This document shows positions 1 to 10,462 of a stretch of DNA of 64,000 nucleotides, piece after piece; position 1 is the stretch's first letter; every line of letters starts with the position of its first letter. The notes beneath the pieces are model-generated. The model was not told where the DNA came from. It saw nothing but the letters and a program-made list of their open reading frames with translations, and made no database searches. Source of the stretch: Bettongia penicillata ogilbyi (taxonomy: Eukaryota; Chordata; Mammalia; Diprotodontia; Potoroidae); contig JAJHZJ010000336.1 of assembly GCA_023548195.1 (NCBI GenBank), forward strand, positions 4,506,704 to 4,570,703. The letters are read 5' to 3'. Position numbers and translations under genes: made by a program.

Positions 1-1767
1 CAACAGATTGGCTTTGGGGAGAGAGAGTGAGGTGCCAAGGAGGATACCTATGTTGCAAGCCCGTGTGACTAGGAGGATGAAGGCATTCTTGACAATAATA
101 GGGAACTTGGGAAAAAGGGAGAGTTTCTTGGAAAAAGATAAGTTCAATTTTGGACATGATGAATTTAAGATGTCTCCAAGACATCCAAATCAAGATGTTT
201 AAAAGGCAGCTGGAGACATGAGACTGCAAGTCAGCAGAGAGGTTAGGTCTGGATAGACTGGGGAATCATCAGCACGGAGATAACTGAAATCTATGGAAGC
301 TGATATAGAAGCTGATAAAATAACTAAGTGAAATACTATGGAGAAAAAAGAAAAACAAGTCCAGGGAAGAACTCAAAAGACACCCAGAGTGAGTGGGAAT
401 GACCTAGATGAAGACTCAGCAAAAGAGACTGAGGAGAGAGGTCAGATAGATAGGAGAGCCAGGAGAGGGTAGTGTCCCAAAAACCAAGAGAAGAGAGAAT
501 AAAAAGGAGAAGAGGGTGAGTGATAGTGTCAAAGGCCACAGAGAGGTAAAGAAGCATAAGGAAAAAAAGACTATTAGATTTGGCATTTAAGAGATCACCT
601 GTATCTTTGTTGAGAGCAATTTCATTTGGGGGATGAGGTTGGAAACCAGACTGTAGAAAGTTAAGAAGAAAGTGAAAAAAGAGGAAGTAAAGCCATCTAT
701 TGCAAATAGCCTTTACAGGTAGTTTAGCCAGGAGAGAAGAAAAATATGAAAAAACAGCTACAAAGGAAGGCTAGGTCAAGCGATGGTTTTTTAAAGATGG
801 GAGAGAGATGTGCACATTTGAAAGAAGTAGGGAAGCAGCTAGTAGGCACGGAGAGATAGAAAATAAGTGAGACAGTACTGCTGACAGAAATAATAACTCT
901 ATTAAAGAATACAAAATAGAGTGAAATAACTTGTGCAAAGAACAGGGTTTCTTTGGCAAAGGGAAGAGTTAACTCCCATCATATAGGGAAACAGTGGCAG
1001 AAGGCAACTGTGAGAAGTAAGTTGAGTAGGAAGGAAAAAGAGGAAATTCTCTATGAATGACCTCAATTTTATTAGTAAAATATAAGGCAAGGTTCTGAGC
1101 TGGGGGGGAAGAGGGGGTCACAGGATGTTTGAGGAGAAATTAAAAGATTTAGGAAAACTAAAGCAATGAATAAGAAAGTCAATTAAGGAGGTGCAAAAGG
1201 ATTGTCTTCTTTCAATGAGGGCAGAGTTGAAATTAGGTAACATAAATTTGTAATGGATCCAGTCAGTACAATTTTGTGATTTCATCTAGCTTCATCCAGT
1301 AGCATCTGAGTTGAACCAAGGCAGCATATGGTGGATGTAATCGAGGGCTGAAGAAACAGAATTCAAGATAAGAGGGCAGTGTACAGTTGAAATGGTTCAC
1401 TAAGGGATCAAGATGGGAAAGGGAGGAGAAAGTAGGCAGTACTTCAGTGATGGCCAGAGGAAGAACTAAGGGATCATCTGGAGGTCATGGTGAAGACAAA
1501 GAACAGGATTTGGAGATGAATGCAGAAATGGAATGTTAACAGTTAGTCATCAGATAAAGGAATTTCATTGTTCATAAATATGGAAAGTGGACCGTTAGTG
1601 GGTAAAGTAAAAATCAAGAGTATGAACAATTTTTGTGTGTAGCTGAGGTGAAGTGAAAGAGTAGGTCATGAGAAATGAGCAAACTGAAGAATTGGGAAGT
1701 AAGGGAATTAGAGAGGGTATCAATACGTATGCTAAAGTCCCTTGGTATGAGGAGGAAAAGACTGTGA
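1..1767 (-). mobile_element. L2/CR1-clade LINE fragment, reverse transcriptase part
   Basis: Reading leftwards, about 650-440 translates without a stop as an RT segment with the order LQSGF, then DLLNAKSN, then YLSVAFDTITHPLLL, then WLSYLSDLS. This matches the L2/CR1 RT signature in which AFDTVDH carries the first catalytic Asp. The rest, up to 1767, has the purine-rich look of antisense L2. The reading frame is broken on both sides. The element continues at 1970 after a short L1 insertion. The L2 clade is certain from the RT motif; the exact subfamily is not known. Confidence 0.8.
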
Positions 1768-1957
1768 TTATGACAAATGTGAAAATAGGTTTGATGTGAA
1801 TGTATAAATAAGGACTATATCAGATTGCACATCGCCTTGGGGATTGTGGAGGGGGGGAATTTAAAACTCAAAATCTTATAGAAGTGAATGCTAAAAACTA
1901 AAAATAAATTAATTAACTACATAAGAAAAATAAATAAACATGGGGAAAAGAAAAAGA
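1768..1957 (+). mobile_element. 5'-truncated L1 3' end (190 bp) with target-site duplication
   Basis: Contains the usual marsupial L1 3' UTR: a G-rich purine tract, then AACTCAAAATCTTATA, then an A-rich tail. It is flanked by a perfect 12-bp direct repeat AAAAGACTGTGA at 1756-1767 and 1958-1969, so this is a clean retroposition into the surrounding L2. Confidence 0.85.
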
Positions 1958-1969
1958 AAAAGACTGTGA

Positions 1970-2640
1970 GCCAGGCACTGAAATAATTGAGGCAAGAAAG
2001 GAACATACTGGAAATTGGTAAACAACAGTTAGCAAAATTTTTATTAGGTAGTAGATATAGATGAGTGAACCTGAAAGGAGGAAAGGTCACTAAGCGAAGG
2101 AGAGGGAGAATCTAGAAGTAGCCATAGGGAGGAAGGAGTGCTCAACCAGTGAGTTAGGAGAAATGAGGGAAAGTGCAACCAGTGCTGGAAAGAGTAAACA
2201 GGCATATTATGTCATCAAGAGGGGGCCAGGTCTCGGTGACAGTCAGAAGATTAAAGGAGTGGAAAAGGAAAAGATTTATGAGGAAAGCAGGTTTGTTATC
2301 TGTCTGGTGTATAAACATGTATAGCAGAGAGCACCAATGGAAGGGATGGGTAGCTTTTCAGGGCAGTATTAAGAGAATAGGTACTGGGGGGTGGAAAGTG
2401 AAGTTTGTGCAATAACAGCTAGAGGTTCAGGCTCAGTGTAACAGGCAAAGGATGACCTGGTGACTTTGTTAATTACTGCCAAATAACTATAGAAAGATTA
2501 TTAGTACTACTAAAGATTTGGCCTCAGGATGGTGTTCGCTCAGAATGTTAGGCAGGCAGCAGGAGCAAGAAGGAATGTTTCTGTACTCTGTAGGCAGGAA
2601 GGGTACCCTGCAAATGGGAAGAGACCTAACATAATGTTCA
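1970..2640 (-). mobile_element. Probable continuation of the minus-strand L2
   Basis: Same purine-rich antisense character as 1-1767, and placed directly after the duplicated target of the L1 insertion. No protein motif is visible here, so the right boundary is approximate. Confidence 0.5.
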
Positions 2641-3560
2641 ATACCTAAGAAAGAATAAATTAGCAATTTGTTTCAAAGTAATAAGCCTAAAGAAAGTAGT
2701 CACTTCTCTCACTTGAGCATAGTTATTTTTAAGAACTCTGTTATCTTTTTTCTCCAAACCCAATCTAATTTTTAAAGCATTTCAAATTACAGAACACAGT
2801 TTTTGGTTTTTTTCCAAACCCAATACAAGCTCTCAAGGCTTGCAATATTTGAGGCACAGTTGGAACCGTGGTTATAATATAGGATAAATATCAACCATTT
2901 ACTATGCAAGTTGTTTAAAAAAAAATCAAACACAATAAGAAATGCTAATTAATAAAATGAAGGCTTGGGAATTTTTTAAGGCAAAAATCTTGCTAAAACT
3001 AGTATTCAACTTTTGAAACTATAACCCAAAAATACCATGTACAGATCCAAGTTTGTATCAGTCATTTCAATTTACATTTTTCCATTAAAAAAAAACTAAC
3101 AAAGCACATTAAATTATGACCAAAGGCTATTTATAGAATTTTAAGATCCAGCTGTTTTTACTGCTATAACTAGTTAAACAGTGTTAAGTGGATGTAGAGG
3201 AGAAGGAAAAGGGAAGAGAGGGTATGAAAAAAGAATCAATGCTTTTCAATTCCTAACCTTTACCCAAACCAAAGATTCTCAACGTGTGATTTTCCAACTA
3301 GCTAGTGGTCTTCAAGAGTCTTCCAGATAGGTCCCAGAGTTGCCCTATTATAGGATCCTCTTTATAATAAAATCTGTATTTTAGTTTCCATCATGATTTA
3401 ATTCTGAGGCAATATGGTATAGGCCTCACCACCAAGTGATATATTTTTTTAGCCAAAGCTATTTAAGAACATTGTCCAAAGGACAAAGGTATAGTGTGAT
3501 GTAATATGCAAGAATAGAGGGAACACCCAACATCCAAGAAACCATGAACCCTTTAAGTAA
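2640..3560. other. AT-rich intronic DNA, nothing recognised
   Basis: No repeat family, exon or RNA gene could be recognised. Several short A and T runs are present. Confidence 0.6.
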
Positions 3561-3564
3561 TGAA

Positions 3565-3712
3565 GTAATATGATAGATAATAATGGCTCTGCTTCTAGAT
3601 ATGCGATCTTGAGCAAATCAACCTACATCTCTGACTCATAGTTTACTGATCTATAAAACTAAATAGATGGATTAACAAATCCTTTCCAGCTATGTCCTTC
3701 TATAATTCTTTT
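3565..3712 (+). repeat. MIR/CORE-SINE remnant
   Basis: Diverged MIR body: a 'ctctgcttctag...gatcttgagcaaatca' stretch followed by 'gatctataaaact' and 'cctttccagct', matching the MIR middle and 3' order. Confidence 0.55.
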
Positions 3713-4498
3713 TAAAAATATATGTACAATTAATTTATTTTTAGTTTTCAACATTCACTTCCATAAGATTTTGAGTTTTAAATTTCCTCCCCCTTGCTCT
3801 CCTTCTCCCTCCCAAGAGGGTATACAATCTGATATGGACTCTACTTACATATTCATATTAAACATATTTTCACATTAGTCATTGATGTAAAGAATAATTA
3901 GAACTATTGGAAGGAACCGCAAGAAAGAAACAAAACAAAACAAGAGAAAAGGAGAGCAAATAGTATGCTTCCATCTGTATTCAGACTCCAAAGTTCCTTC
4001 TCTGGATATGGATAGTATTTTCCATCATGAGTCTTTTGGAGTTGTCTTAGATCCTTGCATTGCTGACAAGAGCTAAGTCAAAGTCAGTCATTGAACAATG
4101 TAGCTGTTACTGTGTACAATGTTCTCCTGGTATTCCATTACATTCATATGCCATAACTTGGTCAACCATTCCCCAATTGATGGGCACTCCCTCAATTTCA
4201 AATTCTTGGCCACCACAAAAAGAGCTGCTATAAATATCTTTGTACACATGGGTCCTTTTCCTTTTCTATGATCTCTTTGGGATACAGACCTAGCAGTGGT
4301 GTTGCTGGATCAATGGATATGCACAGTTGTATAGCCCTTTGAGCACAGTTCCAAACTGCTCTCCAGAATGACTGAATCAGTTCACAACTCCACCAACAAT
4401 GCATCAGTGTTCCAATTTTCCCGTATCTTCTCCAACATTTATCATTTCCCTGTTTTGTCATGTTAGCCAATCCTATAGGTATGATGTGGCAGACCTTT
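3712..4498 (-). mobile_element. L1 3' end (ORF2 C-terminus plus 3' UTR)
   Basis: Reading leftwards, 4470-4228 encodes an L1 ORF2 C-terminal segment with CWRRYGKIGTLMHCWWSC and then PATPLLGLYPK, a hallmark of mammalian L1. This is followed by the 'ccaattgatgggcactccctcaa' block and a 3' UTR ending in T-rich sequence near 3712. 5'-truncated. Confidence 0.9.
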
Positions 4499-4514
4499 TA
4501 GAATTCTAAATCAC

Positions 4515-6130
4515 AATATTCCATTAATAAACAATTATTAAGCACCTACTATACACTGAACACTATTCTATGTACAGAGGAAACAAAAAGAGGCAAAATA
4601 CAGTCCCTGCCCTCAAGGAGCTCACAACCTAATGGGGGGAGGGAGAACAATAAGCAAATATGTACAAAGAAAATGTACATAGGATAAACTGTATGTATGT
4701 GTTCGTCCTTCATTGCCAAAGAAGACCATGCCATCAGAGAAATAATGATACGACTTGCACTTAACTTGTTTTGAGTGAGGGAAGGCTATGCAGGTCACCA
4801 GTCTCATTTTTCCTCCACAGTCATCTGAATCCAGTGATCAGATATTCATCAGGATGACTGCAGATGACCCAGGATGAGGCAATTGGGGCTAATTGACTTG
4901 CCCAAGGTCACAAAGCTAGTGAATGTCAAGTATCTGAGGTGATATCTGAATTCAGGTCCTCCTGGCTCCTGCACTGGTGCTTTATCCACTGCACCACCTA
5001 GCTGCCCCTACATAGGATAAATAGGAAATAATTAAAAGAGGGAAGGCAATAGAACTAAGAGGTATAAAGAAAGGCTATAGAAGATGGGATTTTAATTGGG
5101 ATTTAAAGGAAGCTGACAGGTGAAGAAGAGGGAGAGCACTCCAGGCATGGGGGTCAGTCAGAGAAAATGCTGAGTCAAGTGATGGAATATCTTGTTCATG
5201 GAATAGCCAGGAAGCCAATGTCGTTAGATCACTGGATCACAAGTTGGGGAGTAAGGTATAAGAAGACTGTAAAGTTGCGGGGGAGAGGTTAGCCTATAAA
5301 GGAATTTGAATACCAAAGAATTTGTATTTGATCCTAGAGGTGATAAAGAGCCACTGAAGATTACTTGGTGCGGGGAGGGTGGAAAAAAAGGTAACATAGT
5401 CAGACCTGAGTTTCAGGAAAATTCATTTTAATGGCTGCATGGAAGATGGGATTAGAGTGGGGAAGATATTTAAGGTAGGCAGATCCATAAGTTCAATATT
5501 GCAATGGAACAGGAATGAGGTGATAAGGGCCTGGAGCAGGGTGATGGCAGTGTCATTGGAAAGATGGGGCATATTCAAGAAATGATTCAAAGGTGAAATT
5601 GACAGGCCTTGGCAACAGATTGCATACAGGGGGTAAAAGATAGTAAGGAACCCAAGGGATGGGGAGGATGGTGTTGCCCTGGATACTAATATAGAAGGTG
5701 ATTGGCAGAGGGGAAGAGGGTTATGGGGAAAGATAGTAAGTTTGATTTTGGACATTTTGAGTTTAAGATGTCTACTGGAAGTTGGAGAAGTGAGATGAGG
5801 TGAGCACAGAGGTTGGGGCAATATAGGACTTGAGAATCATCTGCATAAAGATGGTAATTAAGTTCATGGGAGTTGATGAGATTACCAAGTACCCTATAGA
5901 GGGAGAAGAGAAGACAAGCTAGGAAAGATACTTACAGGATATCTATATTTAGAGGATGTGATCTGGATGAGGATGCAGCAAAGGAAATAGGAAGAGCAAT
6001 CAGAGAGGTAGAAGGAGAACAAGACGAGGAAAAGAATATCAAGGAGAAAAGGATGATCAACAGTGTTAAAGGCTTCAGAGACATTGAGGAGACTGAGGAC
6101 TGAGAAAATCTTCATTTTACAATTCCTAAC
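4515..6130 (-). mobile_element. L2 LINE, RT and 3' UTR, interrupted by a SINE
   Basis: Reading leftwards, 6120-5900 encodes LLNVSEAFNTVDHPFLLDIL and FYLSDCSS, the L2 RT block with the catalytic-Asp region. It is followed by the L2 3' UTR and, at 4524, the antisense of the canonical L2 terminus ('aataaacaattattaagcacctac'). A SINE at 4689-5008 splits it. The right end abuts the old HAL1 at 6131. Confidence 0.85.
4689..5008 (-). mobile_element. tRNA-derived marsupial SINE (MAR1/WSINE1-type) with LINE-like tail
   Basis: The antisense of the GGGGCAGCTAGGTGGTGCAG head lies at 4993-5008. Its long tail (antisense of the GAAGGACGAACAC end) starts near 4700. Flanked by a 13-bp repeat TACATAGGATAAA at 4676-4688 and 5009-5021. 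The tail matches the LINE copies at 59.8 and 61.3 kb. Confidence 0.9.
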
Positions 6131-8221
6131 TGGGGGGCAGAGACAAGATGGTGGAGTAGAAAGACACATATATGCTAGCTCTTCTCCCACAGCCCATAAA
6201 ATACCTGTAAAGAAAGACTCTCAACAAATTCTAGAGCAGCAGAAGCCACAGAGCAACGGAGTGGAGATTTCCAGCCCAGGGTGACCTGAAAGGCCGATGG
6301 GAAAGGTCTGTCACATCAGATGTAGAGTGGAGCCCAGCCCAGCCTTGGCTGCTGCAAGAGTCCTGGAGGAGGACCCGAGCAAGTCTTGTGGGGTGGAATC
6401 CCCAGAGGCAGTAGTGGCGGTTTGCAGATCCCTGAACCCACAGGCACCAAAGGTCAATGAGAGGGATTTTTCAGCTGGCTGAGAAGGGAGTAGGGTCTTT
6501 CCATAGCTCTGACCTCAGGTGGTGGGGAAGCGGCAGAGGCCACATGGGTGAGCAGCAGCTGCTCCCACAGCAGCCTGCATCCATTATCAGGATCATAAAA
6601 AGCCCTGGGGATACTGAGCAGCTGATCCTTACCTCAGCCCTGTGTGGAGACCCTGCCCCCACCTGATGCTCCTGGAGGAATTGAACAGCTGATCTTTATC
6701 TCACATTGAATGGTCTAAAGTCCCTGGGGCAACTGAGCAGCTTATCTGAATCTCAGCCCCCAGTGCTGGCTTGGTGGAACTGGAGGCCAGGTGGTTGTGG
6801 AGAGAAAACTAATACTCACAGATTCTGGACACAAAAGTTTCTGGTTGCTCTCAGACCAGACTATGCTTGATTGTGCCACCTTGGAGGAACTGAGATCTTA
6901 CAGATTTACCCAGAATATACCCTGCTCTTGACAAAGGACCCAAAAGTCAAGTAACTGATTGGGAAAATGCCCAAAAAAGGGGGGAAAAAATAAGACTATA
7001 ATAGGTTACTTTCTTGGTGAACAGATATCTTCTCCCATCCTTTTGGATGAGAAAGAACAATGCTTACCATCAGGGAAAGACATAAAAAAATCAAGGCTTC
7101 TGTATCCGAAACATCTAAAATAAATATTCAATGATCTCAGGCCATGGAAGAGCTCAAAAAGGATTCTGAAAATCAAATAAGGGAGGTGGAGGAAAAACTG
7201 GGAAGAGAAATGAGAGAGATGGAAGAAAATCACGAAAAGTGAGTCAACACCTTGCTAAAGGAGACTCAAAAAAATGCTGAAGAAAATAACACCTTTAAAA
7301 ATAGGCTAACTCAATTGAAAAAAAGAGCTTCAAAAAGCCAATGAGAAGAACGCTTTAAAAAGCAGAATTAGTCAAATGGAAAAGGAGGTTTAAAAGCTCA
7401 CTGAAGAAATTAGTTCTTTAAAAAGCAGAATGGAACAGATAGAGGCTAATGACTTTATGAGAAACCAAGAAATTACAAAACAAAACCAAAAGAACGAAAA
7501 AATGGAAGATAATGTGAAATATCTTACTGGAAAAACAACTGATCTGGAAAATAGATCCAGGAGAGACAATTTAAAAATTATAGGACTACCTGAAAGCCAT
7601 GACCAAAAAAAAGAACTTAGACATCATCTTTCCTGAAATTATCAAGTAAAACTGCCCTGATATTTTAGAACCAGAGGGCAAAATAAATATTGAAAGAATT
7701 CACAGATCACCCCTTGAAAAAGATCCAAAAAGAGAAACTCCTAGGAATATTGTAGTCAAATTCCAGAGTTACCAGGTCAAGGAGAAAATATGGCAACCTG
7801 CTAGAAAGAAAAAATTTGACTATTGTGTAAATAAAATCAGGATAACACAAGATCAGCAACTACTATGTTAAGGGACTGAAGGGCTTGGAATATGATATTC
7901 CAGAAGTCAAAGGAACTAGGACTAAAACCAAGAATCACTTACCGAGCAAAACTGAGTATAATATTTCAGGGGAAAAAATGGTATTTCAATGAAATAGAGG
8001 ACTTTCAAGCATTCTTGATGAAAAGACTAGAGTTGAAAAGAAGATTTGACTTTCAAACACAAGAATCAAGAGAGGCATGAAAAGGTAAACAGGAAAGAGA
8101 AATCATAAGGTACTTACTAAAGTTGAACTGTTTACATTCCTACATGGAAAGACAATATTTGTAACTCTTGAAACTTTTTTCAGTATCTGGGTAGGTGGTG
8201 GGATTACACACACACACACAC

Positions 8222-8281
<60 letters not shown>

Positions 8282-8530
8282 CAGGGCAAACTGAATAGGA
8301 AGGGATCATATCTAAAAAAAAAAACTAAGGGGTGAGGGAGGAATATATTGGGAGAAGAAAGGGAGAAATGGAATGGGGCAAATTATCTCTCATGAAAGAG
8401 GCAAGAAAAAGATATTTCAATGGAGGGAAAAAGGGGGGAGGTGAGAGGGAAAATGTGAAGCTTACTCTCATTCCATTTGACTCAAGGAAGGAATAAAATG
8501 CACACTCATTTTGGTATGAAAACTTATCTT
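6131..8530 (+). mobile_element. Old HAL1 (half-L1), 5' UTR and decayed ORF1
   Basis: Starts with GGGGGGCAGAGACAAGATGG, aligning to the 5' ends of the young copies at 8546 and 50726. ORF1 remnants begin near 6967 (ATGCCCAAAAAAGGGGGG). One piece at 7430-7636 still reads MEQIEANDFMRNQEIT...DLENRSRRDNLKIIGLPES. Many frameshifts and stops are present. The 3' UTR is interrupted at 8530 by young HAL1 copy A and resumes at 11528. No ORF2 sequence is present. Confidence 0.9.
8215..8277 (+). repeat. (CA)n(GA)n microsatellite inside old HAL1
   Basis: A short CA run followed by about 24 GA units. It sits where the young HAL1 copies have a mixed CA/CATG tract just after ORF1, so it looks like an expansion of that tract. 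Confidence 0.95.
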
Positions 8531-8545
8531 ACAATACAGGAAAGT

Positions 8546-9355
8546 GGGGGGCGGAGCCAAGATGGCGGAGTAGAAGGACGCACATTTACGAGCTCTGAGC
8601 CCACAACCCATGGAATTGAGGTAAAAGGAGATCCCCATAAATTCTGAATCACTGCGGGGGGTGCATAAACATAGGGGAAGAGATTTCGGTTCCACTGAGC
8701 CCTGGAGAGCCGTCCCCGGGGTCCATCGCGCCCCGGAAAGTGGACCCCACCCCCAGCCCTGGCCGTGGCCCCAGAGAAGCTGACCCGAGCAGGCTTCAGA
8801 GAGGGAAGCTCCGGGGGAAGCTCCGGCAGCCGGGAAAGTCCCTCCGCCCACAGAAGCTACAGGTCAGTGAGAAGGAGGGCTGGGCTAGGGGAGGGGAGCG
8901 GAGCGTCTCTGTGACTCGGGCAGAGACGGGGGCAGGAAGCGGCAGAGGAAGAGGCGTGGGCGGCGGCTAAGGTGCAGCGGCCCAGGACTCAGGAATCCCC
9001 CAGCAGCAGGTAGGATCTTCAATACTAAAGGTCTTTCCAACCTGAGGGAGCTGAGCCTGGGAGACGGCCCTGCCCCCACCCCACTCTATTACTGAAGGCC
9101 TCTGAATAAAACCCCTGAGGGAGCTGAGCATAGGAGGCGGGCCCCCCACCCCGCCCCCACCCGCTCGGTTCCTGAAAGTCTCTGCAGAAAGCCCCTGAGG
9201 GAACCGAGTTTGGGAGGCGGCCCTGCCCCCACCCCTGCGCCAGAACTAAAGCTTGCTGTGGAAAGCGCATTTGAATCTCAGAGGCCAAGCACTAGCTGGG
9301 CGGATCCAGGCGGAGGTGGAAAGGAATCTCAGAAGTCAAGTAACTGGCTGGGAAA
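8546..9355 (+). promoter_or_regulatory. HAL1 copy A 5' UTR with YY1-like start site
   Basis: GC-rich leader of about 810 bp. Its first 20-30 bases contain CCAAGATGGCGG, a YY1-type motif in the same place as the YY1 site at the start of human L1, where it fixes the transcription start. The leader also contains three related blocks of the form CTGAGGGAGCTGAGC...GCCCTGCCCCCACCCC (9048-9250), an internal repeat. Promoter activity is inferred. Confidence 0.6.
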
Positions 9356-10462
9356 ATGCCTAGAAAAGGGAAGAAAAATAAGACTATAGAGAGTTTTTTC
9401 CAACAAGTGCAAATGATCCCGACCTTCGGATCTGATGGCGAGGACGAGAACGTATTCTTGCCATCAGGGAAAGACGTGGAGGGCGGGGCCTCAGTACCCC
9501 AGACACCCCAGGGGGGTGTCAGGTGGGCTCAGGCCTTGGAAGAGCTTAAAAGGGATTTTGAAAAGCAAGTTAGACAGGTAGAGGAAAGACTGGGAAGAGA
9601 AATGACAAAGATGCAAGAAAAGTATGAAAAACAGGTCAATACCTTGGTAAAGGAGACCCAAAAAAATGCTGAGGAAATTAACACCTTGAAAAATAGGCTC
9701 ACTCAATTGGCAAAAGAGGTTCAAAAAGCCAATGAGGAGAAGAATGCATTCAAAAGCAGAATGAGCCAAATGGAAAAAGAGGCTCAAAAGCTCACTGAAT
9801 TTAATAGTTCTCTCAAAATTAGAATGGAACAGATGGAGTCTAATGACTTTCTGAGAAACCAAGAAATCACCAAACAAAACCAAAAGAATGAAAAAATGGA
9901 AGAGAATGTGAAATATCTCATGGGAAAAACAACTGACCTGGAAAATAGATCCAGGAGAGACAATTTAAAAATTATGGGACTACCTGAAAGCCATGATCAA
10001 AAAAAGAGCCTAGACATCATCTTCCATGAAATGATCAAGGAAAACTGCCCTGACATTCTAGAACCAGAGGGCAAAATAAGTATTGAAAGAATCCATCGAT
10101 CACCACCTGAAAGAGATCCAAAAAGAGAAACTCCTAGGAACATTGTGGCCAAATTCCAGAACTCCCAGCTCAAGGAAAAAATCTTGCAAGCAGCTAGAAA
10201 GAAACAATTCCAGTACTGTGGAAATACAATCAGGATAACTCAAGATCTAGCAGCTTCTACATTAAGAGATCGAAGGGCGTGGAATAGGATATTCCAGAAG
10301 GCAAAGGAACGAGGACTCAAACCAAGAATCACCTACCCAGCTAAACTGAGTATAATACTTCAAGGGAAAATATGGTCTTTCAATGAAGCAGAGGACTTTC
10401 AATCATTCTTAATGAAAAGACCAGAGCTGAAAAGAAAATTTGACTTTCAAACACAAGAATGA
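9356..10462 (+). CDS. HAL1 copy A ORF1 protein (L1 ORF1p-like RNA-binding protein), intact
   Basis: 368 codons, ATG to TGA without interruption; the start is the ATG of MPRKGKKNKT, conserved in all copies. Residues 1-55 are a basic and low-complexity head. Residues 58-195 form a long heptad-rich coiled coil, which in L1 ORF1p drives trimerisation. Residues 195-285 are the RRM-like domain, opening with DLENRSRRDNLKIMGLPES. Residues 286-368 are the C-terminal domain with DRRAW (R306/R307, the place of essential RNA-binding arginines in human ORF1p) and RITYPAKLS. Known family role: coats its own RNA and acts as a nucleic-acid chaperone in target-primed reverse transcription. No ORF2 follows, so the enzyme must come from L1. 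It lies antisense within BTRC intron 1. Whether it is expressed cannot be seen. Confidence 0.93.
   Translation: MPRKGKKNKTIESFFQQVQMIPTFGSDGEDENVFLPSGKDVEGGASVPQTPQGGVRWAQALEELKRDFEKQVRQVEERLGREMTKMQEKYEKQVNTLVKETQKNAEEINTLKNRLTQLAKEVQKANEEKNAFKSRMSQMEKEAQKLTEFNSSLKIRMEQMESNDFLRNQEITKQNQKNEKMEENVKYLMGKTTDLENRSRRDNLKIMGLPESHDQKKSLDIIFHEMIKENCPDILEPEGKISIERIHRSPPERDPKRETPRNIVAKFQNSQLKEKILQAARKKQFQYCGNTIRITQDLAASTLRDRRAWNRIFQKAKERGLKPRITYPAKLSIILQGKIWSFNEAEDFQSFLMKRPELKRKFDFQTQE

Noticed and set aside
8215..8277. CRISPR-like or tandem array
   Set aside because: Simple dinucleotide repeats only; there are no spacers, and this is a vertebrate genome.
8885..9288. Several 60-90 codon frames in the HAL1 leader
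   Set aside because: They come from the internally repeated GC-rich leader and differ between copies; no conserved start or domain.
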